Assembly (NCBI RefSeq): GCF_003633725.1
Contig: NZ_RBIJ01000001.1
Coordinates: 597,400-661,399, forward strand
DNA length: 64,000 nt
Direction of reading: 5' to 3'
Source: Brockia lithotrophica
Lineage (GTDB): Bacteria > Bacillota > Bacilli > Thermicanales > DSM-22653
Shown here: positions 49,137-57,456 of the stretch, piece after piece
How the letters are laid out: each line of letters starts with the position of its first letter
Numbering within the stretch: the first letter of the stretch is position 1
Notes under the pieces: model-generated
Told to the model about the DNA's origin: nothing
The model's database searches: none
Seen by the model: only the letters and a program-made list of their open reading frames with translations
Made by a program: the position numbers and the translations under genes

Positions 49137-50299
49137 CGGAGGGCGACGATCGGGTCGAGGTTGGCCGCACGGACCGCGGGAAGGATGCCGAAGACGAGAC
49201 CTACGGCCAGAGAAAAGAGGGTCGCCACGCCGATCACCGGCCAGCGGATGAGCACGGGAACGTGGAGGAGACGCTCGAGAAGCGCGCCGATGCCAAACCC
49301 CCCGAGCACGCCAAAGAACCCGCCCACCAAGCTCAAGACGAGGGATTCCAGGAGAAACTGGACGAGGATCTGACTCCGGCGGGCGCCGATCGCCTTCCGC
49401 AGGCCGATCTCCTTCGTCCGCTCGCTCACGGATACGAGCATGATGTTCATGATCCCGATCCCGCCTACGAGGAGGGAGATCCCCGCGATCCCCCCGAGCA
49501 TGAGGCTCAGCGTGTGGGAAACGGAGCCGATCGTGCGGAGGACGTCTTCCTGCGTGAAGATGCTGAAGCTGTTTTCGTCGCCGCGGAAGGTGCGCAAGAG
49601 CTCGCGCCGAAGGGAGTCGACGGCGACCCGGACCTCCTCGGAGGAGGCGGCCTGGACGTACACCGTGCGCACGCCGCGGCTCTGGAGGAACCTCTCCGCC
49701 GTCGTGAGAGGGATGAGGACGCGGTCGTCGTTGGAAGCCCCGAGCGTAGTCCCTTTCGGGGCGAGGACGCCGACGACGGTAAAGACCGTACCGTTGAGCG
49801 TAACCTCCTGCCCCAGCGGATCGAAGGAACCGAAGAGCTGCTTCGCCGTGTTTGCCCCGAGGAGGACGACGCGGTTGCGGGCGGAAAGATCGAGGTCGGC
49901 AATGAACCGCCCTTCCGTCACCGCCAAATTGCGCACTTGGGCAAACGCGGGAGTTACCCCTTCCAGGGGAACGCTCACACTGTTCGTGCCCGCCTTCACC
50001 GTCGCCTGACCCAACACCTCGGGGGCGACGGCGGCGATCCCGGGGAGGTTTGCCCAGTCTTCCACGTCTTGGAGCCTTAGAGACGTCTGCGACCCCCGGC
50101 CGACGACGTTCACCGCGATCAAGTTGGATCCGAGTCCCTGGATCTGCTCCGTCACGCGGGCCGTCGCTCCTTGCCCCACGGCTACGAGGGCGATCACGGA
50201 CGCCACGCCGATGATCACCCCGAGCATCGTGAGGAACGTGCGGAACGGGTTTCCCGAAAGGTTGCGAAAGGCCATCCGCAGGATCTCCAGGACGAGCAA
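49127..50299 (-). CDS. MacB/YknZ-like ABC transporter permease
   Basis: Membrane subunit of a mechanotransmission-type exporter, 390 residues. An N-terminal membrane helix (MAFRNLSGNPFRTFLTMLGVIIGVASVIA in parts), an extracytoplasmic MacB periplasmic-core domain (about 45-260) and three C-terminal helices with VSERTKEIGLRKAIGARR between them are all present. These transporters export peptides, antibiotics or lipoproteins without passing them through the membrane channel. TTG start with GAGGGGAG. It is the third gene of the membrane-fusion-protein, ATPase, permease operon, similar to Bacillus yknXYZ. Confidence 0.93.
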   Translation of the reverse strand: MLVLEILRMAFRNLSGNPFRTFLTMLGVIIGVASVIALVAVGQGATARVTEQIQGLGSNLIAVNVVGRGSQTSLRLQDVEDWANLPGIAAVAPEVLGQATVKAGTNSVSVPLEGVTPAFAQVRNLAVTEGRFIADLDLSARNRVVLLGANTAKQLFGSFDPLGQEVTLNGTVFTVVGVLAPKGTTLGASNDDRVLIPLTTAERFLQSRGVRTVYVQAASSEEVRVAVDSLRRELLRTFRGDENSFSIFTQEDVLRTIGSVSHTLSLMLGGIAGISLLVGGIGIMNIMLVSVSERTKEIGLRKAIGARRSQILVQFLLESLVLSLVGGFFGVLGGFGIGALLERLLHVPVLIRWPVIGVATLFSLAVGLVFGILPAVRAANLDPIVALRYE

Positions 50300-50300
50300 G

Positions 50301-50993
50301 CTACTCCCCTCTTTCTTCGTCGGCGACGATGCGCCCGTCGCGAATGGCGATGCGCCGCCGCGCCCGGCGGGCGACTTCTCCGTCGTGCGTGATCAGGACG
50401 ATCGTGCGCCCCTCCGCGTGGAGGGAGGCAAAGATCTCGAGGATCTCCTGCCCGGTACGGCTGTCCAACGCCCCCGTCGGCTCGTCCGCAAGCACGAGTT
50501 CCGGATCGCCCACGAGGGCGCGGGCGATCGCGACCCGCTGCTGCTGCCCGCCGGAGAGCTGGTTGGGAAAGTGGTAGAGGCGGCCTTCGAGGCCCAGGCG
50601 GGCGAGGACCTCCTTCGCCCGTTCGCGGCGCCGTCCGGGAGGCCATCCGCGGTACACGAGGGGGAGTTCGACGTTTTCGAGGGCCGTAAGCCGGGGGAGA
50701 AGGTAGAACTGCTGAAAGACAAAGCCGATCTTTTCGTTCCGGATGCGGGCGAGCTCTGCCTCCGAAAGGTGGCCTACCTCCCGACCGTCGAGTTCGTAGC
50801 GCCCGGACGTCGGGCGATCGAGGCACCCGAGGATGTGCATGAGCGTGGACTTCCCGGAACCCGAGGGGCCGACGACGGCCACGAAGTCCCCGCGGGAAAT
50901 CTCCAAGGTGACCCCGTCCAGGGCGCGCACGCGCTCTTCCCCCATGGAGTACTCCTTGGAAACCCGCTCGAGTCGGATGAGGGGGGAGGTCAT
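50301..50993 (-). CDS. MacB/LolD-type ABC transporter ATPase
   Basis: ATPase of 230 residues with Walker A GPSGSGKST, Q-loop VFQQFYLLPRLTALENVELP in two parts, signature LSGGQQQRVAIARAL, Walker B LVLADEPTGALDS and H-loop ITHD. The pattern is that of the LolD/MacB/YknY subfamily. The ATG overlaps the membrane fusion protein stop as ATGA and it ends one base before the permease TTG, so the three genes are translationally coupled. Confidence 0.95.
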   Translation of the reverse strand: MTSPLIRLERVSKEYSMGEERVRALDGVTLEISRGDFVAVVGPSGSGKSTLMHILGCLDRPTSGRYELDGREVGHLSEAELARIRNEKIGFVFQQFYLLPRLTALENVELPLVYRGWPPGRRRERAKEVLARLGLEGRLYHFPNQLSGGQQQRVAIARALVGDPELVLADEPTGALDSRTGQEILEIFASLHAEGRTIVLITHDGEVARRARRRIAIRDGRIVADEERGE

Positions 50994-52792
50994 CGCCCTC
51001 CCCCTCCCCCCGGCTGTGTGGGAGTAGGTAAGGTACCGCCGCTCGGACGGCTCCCCGAATTCGGGAAAGTTCCGCTCCGGGAACCACCCCAGGTCCCCCC
51101 GGGTGTGCCGGAGGCGGGGGCCTGGCCTCCCCGCGGCATCATCCCCGGCACGGCCATCCCCTGACCCGGAGAAGGCCGGAATCCTCCCGTTCCCTGAGGG
51201 GAAGGCGGGCGCGGAACGAGCACGACGTCGCCCTCGGCGAGCCCCGAGACGATCTCCGCCTGACGCATGCTTACGAGCCCCACTTCCACGGGCCTAAGCG
51301 CCACGCCGGGCGGAAGGGAAGAAGAGGTCCCCGATTCGGACGCATTTTGCCCGCCGCTTTCTGCGGAAGCGGGGACATACACGTACGCCGCATTCCTCCG
51401 GCGGACCACCGCTTCCACCGGCACGAGCAAGGCGTCGTCCTTCTCGCCGACGAGGATTTGCGCCTCCGCCGTCATCCCGATCTTGAGGCCAGATACCGCG
51501 GGAACGTGGACGGTCACCGGAAAGGTGGCGACGCCGTTTTGCACCTCGCCCTCGTCGCCAATCGCGAGGACGTCCCCTTTGAGCGGAGTTTGCGAGACGG
51601 CCTGCACCGTGACCTCCGCCGTCTGCCCGACTTTGATCTTGTTCACGTCGAGCTCGTCGACGTGAATCACCACCTGCAGGTTCTGGTCGTCGAGGAGGAG
51701 CAGGAGGTCTTGCCCGGGAACGACGGCTTGTCCGGCGACGACGAAGACCTGGGAGATCTTTCCGTCGATGGGGGCCTTTACGGGAGCCGGAGCCTCGCCC
51801 TGGGCCCGGTACTGGGCGATGCGCTGCCGCGACTGCGCGATCCGGTCGTCGAGCTGAGAAAGCTGGGCTGCCAGATTCGCATCTTGCGCGGAAACGGGGC
51901 GCACTGCGGCGACGGCCTGTCCGCGAGCGACGACTTGGCCCGGCCTTCCGTCCACGCGGACGACGCGACCTTCCGTCTGCGCGCGGAGGGAAATCCGTTC
52001 GGGCGCGAGAAAGACGCCTTCTTGCAGGGCGGATACCTCGGGGCCGTCGGCGGGGCGAAAGACGACCCGCGCCTTTACCCCTTCCTGGACCGTACCCGCG
52101 ACCTGCAGCGTCACCTTGCGCGCCGGAACGCCGTTTACGACGTCGAGGAAGGGATCCACGGAGACGACGCGTCCCGGCACGCTCTCTCCGGATTCCCCTG
52201 CGAGAAAGACCGTAGCTGGCGTACCGGGAGACAGCTTGGCCGCATCGCGTTCCGCGACGTACGCCGCGAGGCGTGAAGATCCCGTAAGCGTGAGCGTGGC
52301 GACCTCCGTCCCCGGAGACACCCGGTCCCCCGGATGGACGACGACGTCGGCGAGGAGGCCGTCGGCCGGAGCGACGATCGTCTCCTCCCGGGCGGCCGCC
52401 TGATCTTGGGCCTGGATTCGCGCCACGAGTTGTTCGCGCTGGGCGAGGAGCTGGGCGAGGGCGGCCTCTTCCTGCGAAATCTGCGCGCTCACGTCCTTTC
52501 CGGAAAAGCGGACGAGCTCGTCGCCCGCCCGAACGCGGTCTCCCGCCTTGACGAGGACTTCCGAAATCGTGGCTGCTGTCTCTGCCTTGAGGGACACCGT
52601 CTGCGCAGACTCTACGGACCCCGAGCCGCTTACGGCTACCGTGATCTTCCCCCGGACGACTCGGGCTTCCGAAAAGGCGTCGAGAATGTCGGGGGCCTTT
52701 GGGGCGTGCGCTCGCGACCACAAGAGGTATCCGCCGCCCCCGAGAAGCAAGCCGAGGGCGAGGAGGGGAATCCAGATCTTCTTGGGCACCAT
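50990..52792 (-). CDS. Membrane fusion (HlyD/YknX-like) protein with duplicated lipoyl-barrel modules
   Basis: A 600-residue adaptor anchored by one N-terminal helix (about 6-25). Typical YknX-like proteins have about 380 residues with one lipoyl and one beta-barrel module. Here a lipoyl half at 50-100 and its return at 136-165 are followed by a barrel (166-240), then a second lipoyl pair (262-300 and 336-368, the latter APIDGKISQVFVVAGQAV) with coiled coil between, a second barrel (369-450) and a distal domain. Residues 530-600 are Gly/Pro/Ser-rich low complexity. ATG with GAGGGAGG upstream. First gene of the MacAB-like operon. Confidence 0.9.
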   Translation of the reverse strand: MVPKKIWIPLLALGLLLGGGGYLLWSRAHAPKAPDILDAFSEARVVRGKITVAVSGSGSVESAQTVSLKAETAATISEVLVKAGDRVRAGDELVRFSGKDVSAQISQEEAALAQLLAQREQLVARIQAQDQAAAREETIVAPADGLLADVVVHPGDRVSPGTEVATLTLTGSSRLAAYVAERDAAKLSPGTPATVFLAGESGESVPGRVVSVDPFLDVVNGVPARKVTLQVAGTVQEGVKARVVFRPADGPEVSALQEGVFLAPERISLRAQTEGRVVRVDGRPGQVVARGQAVAAVRPVSAQDANLAAQLSQLDDRIAQSRQRIAQYRAQGEAPAPVKAPIDGKISQVFVVAGQAVVPGQDLLLLLDDQNLQVVIHVDELDVNKIKVGQTAEVTVQAVSQTPLKGDVLAIGDEGEVQNGVATFPVTVHVPAVSGLKIGMTAEAQILVGEKDDALLVPVEAVVRRRNAAYVYVPASAESGGQNASESGTSSSLPPGVALRPVEVGLVSMRQAEIVSGLAEGDVVLVPRPPSPQGTGGFRPSPGQGMAVPGMMPRGGQAPASGTPGGTWGGSRSGTFPNSGSRPSGGTLPTPTQPGGGGGR

Positions 52793-52844
52793 CGTGGCCT
52801 CCCTCGCGGTTCGGACCGGACCGGTCGAAATTTCCAAGGCTTCG

Positions 52845-53888
52845 TCAAATTCGGGGGAAAAGCACCTCGCCCACGATGGGGATCTTCTGTCCGCAGTACG
52901 GGCAGCGCCAGTCGCCCGCATCGTCTCGTTCGAGGTGCACCTCGCGCAAGGTGAACCCCTCGCGCACGAGGAGGGGACTCCCGCACGCGGGGCAGAACGT
53001 CGTCTCTCCGTCCGCCCGCCGCAGGTTTCCTAGGTACACGTAGCGGAGGTGGCGGCGGGCGAGCGCAAAGGCGCGAAGGAGGAAGTCGACGGGCGTGGGA
53101 GGTTCCGTGTACCGGTAGGCGGGAAAGTAGCGAGACAGGTGAAAGGGAATCTCAGGGTGTACGGAGGCGAGAAAGCGGGCGATTTCTTCGACTTCCTCGA
53201 GGCTGTCGTTCATCCCCGTGACGAGAAGCGTGGTGACCTCCACGTGGACGCGCTCGGCAGCGAGGGCGATCGTGCGCAGGACGGGTTCGAGGCGGCCGCG
53301 GAGGACACGCCGGTACGTCTCCGGACGAAACGCCTTGAGGTCGACGTTCATGGCGTCTACGTAGGGGAGAAGTTCCCGCAGAGGGGCTTCCTCGATGAAC
53401 CCGTTCGTGACGAGTACGACGCGCCCGCCGCGCGCGCGGACGAGGCGGGCGGTGTCGCGCACGTACTCGTACCACACCGTGGGTTCCGAGTAGGTAAAGG
53501 CGACGCCCGCGCACTCCGGACAGCGGTCGAGTAGGGCGAGGACGTCTTCCGGCGAGAAAAAGCGGACGGGCGGCGTTCCGTGGGCGATTTCCCAGTTCTG
53601 GCAAAAGGGACAGTGGAGGTTGCACCCCCACGTCCCCAAAGAAAGGAGGAAGTGCCCCGGGTAGAAGTGAAAGAGGGGCTTTTTCTCCACCGGATCGACG
53701 GCCAGGCTCGACACCGCCCCGTAGTTCAGGGTAACGAGGCGGCCACCTACGTTGCGCCGCACGCGGCAGAGGCCCGTCTGCCCCTCGCGCAGCGTGCACC
53801 GGTGGGGGCAGAGGAGGCAGCGCACGCGCCCGTCGGGAAGCCTCTCGTACGCAGCGGCCTCGCGGACGAATTCCTCGCTCACGTTCAC
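52845..53888 (-). CDS. amrS: AmmeMemoRadiSam system radical SAM enzyme AmrS
   Basis: Radical SAM enzyme of 347 residues with the cluster motif CNLHCPFC (Cys89, 93, 96). The N-terminus has a further Cys set (CLLCPHRC and GLCRVRR), and the C-terminus a two-pair zinc ribbon CPACG and CPYCG. The FHLSRYFPAYRY segment is characteristic of AmrS. The family always travels with AMMECR1 and Memo-like proteins, and its reaction is unknown. GTG start with AAGGAGGGA. It lies 171 nt downstream of the fused AmrB-AmrA gene on the same strand. Confidence 0.93.
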   Translation of the reverse strand: MNVSEEFVREAAAYERLPDGRVRCLLCPHRCTLREGQTGLCRVRRNVGGRLVTLNYGAVSSLAVDPVEKKPLFHFYPGHFLLSLGTWGCNLHCPFCQNWEIAHGTPPVRFFSPEDVLALLDRCPECAGVAFTYSEPTVWYEYVRDTARLVRARGGRVVLVTNGFIEEAPLRELLPYVDAMNVDLKAFRPETYRRVLRGRLEPVLRTIALAAERVHVEVTTLLVTGMNDSLEEVEEIARFLASVHPEIPFHLSRYFPAYRYTEPPTPVDFLLRAFALARRHLRYVYLGNLRRADGETTFCPACGSPLLVREGFTLREVHLERDDAGDWRCPYCGQKIPIVGEVLFPRI

Positions 53889-54059
53889 CCCGCATCCCTC
53901 CTTGGGGCCGCGTCGCTCCACACCACGGCTCCCCATCGAAGGCGGGCCGGCCCCATCCCCGCAAACCGCAAATCTCCCGAAGGCCGATCCGTCGCTTACG
54001 TCCTAAGGGGCTTCCCGGATCTCGCGAAACACTCCGCTGACGCGCCGCCGATGCGGCGC

Positions 54060-55460
54060 TCAGAGAAGGGTGGCCGAAGGACGTTCGAAAAAGCGGCGAA
54101 CGCGGAAGCGCTGCAGCCGGTACGGCGTCCCGGGAGGGATTCCGGCCTTGCGCAGGGCGATGCGCACCTGCTCCTCGGGCGTGTCGATCCCCGGCAAGTC
54201 GGGGAGGAGGAGCCCCCGCCGGCGCCCCGCCTCCACGATGACGCCGTACGTGCGGGGATCCAGACCTTCGAGGGAAACGACTTCCTCCGGCGGCTCCAAG
54301 ACGTCGACGGAGATCCGCACGTCGGGCAGCTCTTCTGGCCGTAAGGGCGGAAAGCGCGGGTCCTCTCGGGCGGCGGCGACGGCGTTTCGGACGATCTCCT
54401 CGTACAGCGTCGGTCGGGTCGGCTCCACGGTGCCTATGCACCCCCGCAGGAGGTCGTCTTTGTGGAGCGTCACGAAGGCGCCCCCGGGGCGCGCAAGCTC
54501 CGGAGGAAGAGAGGGCGGCGTGGGGAGGTACTCGCCGGTGGCAAAAAAGTGTTCGATGGCGCGCCGCGCCACCTGCGGCGGATCAAAGGGATCGTCTTGC
54601 CGCACGCGGGCAAAGCCCACGAGATACCCCACGCCGAAGGGGCCTTCGTACGAAAGGACCTCGGTCTCGACGGGGAGCCCCTCCAAGGCGCCGAAGAGGA
54701 CGAGGAGGGGGCGGAAGCCGCACTCCCCCGCACCTTCCACGAGCCGCGGGTCCAAATCGAGGAGTTCCCTCCCCGCGGCGCGGGCGAAGATGTCGCGGAT
54801 TCGCGCATCGAACTCCGGCCCTTCAGGGGCATAGCCGTACGGGCCGTCCGCGCTCAACCGGTGCGAGAGGTCTCCGCTCGCCACGACGAGGGCGCGCTTC
54901 CCGAGGGCGGAAGCGGCGGCGCGCAGCGCGCGGCCAAAGCGCATGAGCCGCCTCCACCCCAAAAGGCCGAGGCCGATTACGAGCGTGGGGACTTCCTCCA
55001 CGGGAAATCCGCCCGCGCGAAGGCCGAGAAGGGGCGCCACGACAGCGTGGTCCAACGGGTAGGCCGCCTCGAAGGCGGTGGGAACGCCGTATTCCTCCGC
55101 CGCGGCGGCGACCGCTTCCGCGAGCTTCGGGTCGCTTTGAAGGACGATGCGCGCCTCGGGCGCCCCGAATCGCCCGAGGTCCCCCTCGAGGCGCACGGCG
55201 CGCACGACCGGAACAGCTTCCCAACGTACCGGCCCGTGGGGCGTGAGGAAAAAGACCACCTCGGGCCTAAGGGCGGCGAGTTTACGTCCGAGCGCCTGAA
55301 GCGCCGTCCAGGTCTGCGCCACGCGCCGGGCCTCTTCCTTCCCGACCTCGGGGACCATCACGGGCGGATGCGGGACGAGCGCACCGCCGACGACCCCCTT
55401 CTCCGTGCCGACTTCTCCGGAAGTTCCCGCATGCGAGGTCCGAAGCTCCCGAACATCCAT
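54060..55460 (-). CDS. Fused AmrB-AmrA (Memo-like/AMMECR1) protein
   Basis: A 466-residue fusion. Residues about 25-275 form a Memo/class III extradiol dioxygenase-like domain: GGALVPHPPVMVPEVG, FFLTPHGPV, YPLDHAVVAPLLGL and VVASGDLSHRLS, with the metal-type His residues at PHPP, HGP and SHR. Residues about 290-466 form an AMMECR1 domain with GCIGTVEPTRPTLYEEIVRNA in two parts and FPPLRPEELPDVRISVDVL. The two are separate proteins in humans and often fused in bacteria. With AmrS downstream it completes the AmmeMemoRadiSam set, of unknown function. The ATG at 55460 follows GGGGGAACG. Confidence 0.93.
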   Translation of the reverse strand: MDVRELRTSHAGTSGEVGTEKGVVGGALVPHPPVMVPEVGKEEARRVAQTWTALQALGRKLAALRPEVVFFLTPHGPVRWEAVPVVRAVRLEGDLGRFGAPEARIVLQSDPKLAEAVAAAAEEYGVPTAFEAAYPLDHAVVAPLLGLRAGGFPVEEVPTLVIGLGLLGWRRLMRFGRALRAAASALGKRALVVASGDLSHRLSADGPYGYAPEGPEFDARIRDIFARAAGRELLDLDPRLVEGAGECGFRPLLVLFGALEGLPVETEVLSYEGPFGVGYLVGFARVRQDDPFDPPQVARRAIEHFFATGEYLPTPPSLPPELARPGGAFVTLHKDDLLRGCIGTVEPTRPTLYEEIVRNAVAAAREDPRFPPLRPEELPDVRISVDVLEPPEEVVSLEGLDPRTYGVIVEAGRRRGLLLPDLPGIDTPEEQVRIALRKAGIPPGTPYRLQRFRVRRFFERPSATLL

Positions 55461-55482
55461 CGCACGTTCCCCCTGCCCTTCG

Positions 55483-55511
55483 ATTGTACCACCCGATGGG
55501 CGTAGGAAGAA
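55483..55511 (-). promoter_or_regulatory. Promoter of the Amr genes
   Basis: TTCTTC (55506-55511) and TACAAT (55483-55488) on the minus strand, 17 nt apart. The leader would be under 20 nt. Confidence 0.55.
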
Positions 55512-55542
55512 AAATCTTTCCATTTCGGCGGGAGGTGGCGGT

Positions 55543-57456
55543 TCAGCGGGAGGCGGCGGCGAGGAGCGAGGCGTACGCTCCTCCGCGACCGACGAGCTCC
55601 TCGTGTGTGCCGACCTCTACGACGCGGCCGCGTTCCACGACGACGATGCGGTCCGCCCGCTCCACCGTCTGCAGCCGGTGGGCGATGACGATGCTCGTAC
55701 GCCCGCGAAAGGCGAGTTCGAGGGCGTCTTGGACGAGGCGCTCCGTGTGGGGATCAACCCCGCTCGTCGCCTCGTCCAAGACGAGCACGGGAGGATCGAC
55801 GAGGAGGACGCGGGCGATCGTCACGAGCTGGCGCTCCCCTTGGGAAAGGAGGTCCTCGTCCTCCTCCACCACCGTGTCGAGGCCGCCGGGAAGGGCCCGG
55901 ACGACGTCCGCCAGACGGACGGCGCGAAGGACCTCCCAGATCTCTTCCTCCTCGGCCTCTCCGCGGCCGTAGAGGAGGTTCTCCCGAAGCGTCCCAGGGA
56001 AAAGCCATGCATCCTGTGGCACGTAGCCGAACTGCCGCCTCAGGACGTCTCGGGGGATCTCCCGGATCTCCCGCCCATCGAGGAGGATCTGCCCGCGCTC
56101 CGGATCGTAGAAGCGCAAGAGCAGGCTTACGAGCGTCGTCTTGCCCGAGCCCGTGGGCCCCACGATGGCCAAGCGCGTGCCTGCGGGAACGTGGAAAGAG
56201 ACCCCGCAGAGGACCGGTTCCCCGGTGCGGTAGGCAAACCACACGTCTTCAAAGCGCACGTCCCCCCGGGCGCGCCAGGACCCCCGCCCCTCCACGGGCG
56301 AACTTGCGGAGTCCGGTTTAGGATGCCCCCGCGCTTCCCGAACTACGTCTAAGGGCGAGGCGCCCCCGTCGTCTTCCTCCGGTTCGTCGAGGAGGCGGAA
56401 GACGCGTTCCGCCGCGGCAATCGTCGACTGGAGGATGCTCGAGGCGTTGGCGAGCTGCGTCACGGGTTGGTTGAGCTGGCGCGCGTACTGGAGAAAGGCC
56501 TGCACGTCCCCGACGGAGAGGCGCCCGGAGAGCACCTGAAGCGCCCCGGCCCAGGCGAGGAGGACGTACCCCAGGTTTCCGACAAAGCCCATCCCCGGCC
56601 AAATGAGCCCGGAGACGAACTGCGCCCGCCATCCGGCGGCGTAGAGCTCGAAGTTCCGTTCCCGAAACCCGCGTTCGGCCCGCTCCTCCTGCCCGAAAGC
56701 CTTGGTCACCTCGAAACCGCGGACGTGTTCCTCGACCGCGGCGCTCACCGCCCCGAGGGCTTCCTGCTGGCGGAGGAAGAGGCGCTGGGCGCGCGGAGCG
56801 AGGAGGGAGACGATCCCCCCGGCGAGGGGGAGGAGGAAGAGCGTGAGGGCCGTGAGTTGGGGGCTCATGGTCAGCATCACGGCGAACATCCCGAGTCCCG
56901 AAAAGACGGCGGTAAACACGTCCACGAGGCTCTGCTGGAGCGTCGAACCCAAGAGGTCGAGGTCGTTCGTCATCCGACTCATGAGGTCGCCGTGGGGCCG
57001 CTCGTCGAAGGTGCGCACGGGGAGGCGGGCGAGTTTCGCCGCCACGGCGCGACGCAGGCGGTAGACGACGTCCTGAGCCACGCCGACCATGAGCACCTGC
57101 TGGAGGTAAGAGGCGACAAAGGAAAGGACGTAGATCCCCACAAGGAAGCCGAAGATCGCGCCGAGCCGCAGCCAAGGGACAAACGCCGGCGCACCCCCCA
57201 CCCCACCTTGGCGCACGGCCGCGAAGAGGAGGTTCGTCACCTCTCCGATGAGCCGGGGGGCGACCACGGCGAAGAGCGTGGAGAGGACGGCGAAAAAAAG
57301 CACCCCCGCGAGGCGCAGGCGGTAAGGGGCGAGGAGGGAGAGCAAGCGGCGGAGGGTCCTCCGCGCCTCGCGCGGCCGTTCCGACGGCCGGAGAAAGGCC
57401 GAACCGCCGTGCGCGCCGCCCGGACGACCGCCTGCGCGCGTTCGTTCCGCGCTCAC
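55543..57456 (-). CDS. ABC multidrug exporter half-transporter, second subunit (catalytic site intact)
   Basis: A 637-residue type IV ABC exporter: six helices (about 35-320) and a nucleotide-binding domain (about 385-637). Walker A GPTGSGKTT, Q-loop YVPQDAW, signature LSQGERQL (a Q in place of the usual G), Walker B LVLDEATSGVD with the catalytic Glu, and H-loop AHRLQT are present. LSQGE is typical of one partner in heterodimeric exporters such as TM287/288. The GTG start overlaps the stop of the first subunit (GTGA), so the two form one unit. The substrate is unknown. Confidence 0.93.
   Translation of the reverse strand: MSAERTRAGGRPGGAHGGSAFLRPSERPREARRTLRRLLSLLAPYRLRLAGVLFFAVLSTLFAVVAPRLIGEVTNLLFAAVRQGGVGGAPAFVPWLRLGAIFGFLVGIYVLSFVASYLQQVLMVGVAQDVVYRLRRAVAAKLARLPVRTFDERPHGDLMSRMTNDLDLLGSTLQQSLVDVFTAVFSGLGMFAVMLTMSPQLTALTLFLLPLAGGIVSLLAPRAQRLFLRQQEALGAVSAAVEEHVRGFEVTKAFGQEERAERGFRERNFELYAAGWRAQFVSGLIWPGMGFVGNLGYVLLAWAGALQVLSGRLSVGDVQAFLQYARQLNQPVTQLANASSILQSTIAAAERVFRLLDEPEEDDGGASPLDVVREARGHPKPDSASSPVEGRGSWRARGDVRFEDVWFAYRTGEPVLCGVSFHVPAGTRLAIVGPTGSGKTTLVSLLLRFYDPERGQILLDGREIREIPRDVLRRQFGYVPQDAWLFPGTLRENLLYGRGEAEEEEIWEVLRAVRLADVVRALPGGLDTVVEEDEDLLSQGERQLVTIARVLLVDPPVLVLDEATSGVDPHTERLVQDALELAFRGRTSIVIAHRLQTVERADRIVVVERGRVVEVGTHEELVGRGGAYASLLAAASR

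Noticed and set aside
53937-54059. GC-rich hairpin at 54042-54059 as terminator between the fused Amr gene and amrS
   Set aside because: It lacks a T tract and the genes belong together functionally, so I left it out of the feature list.
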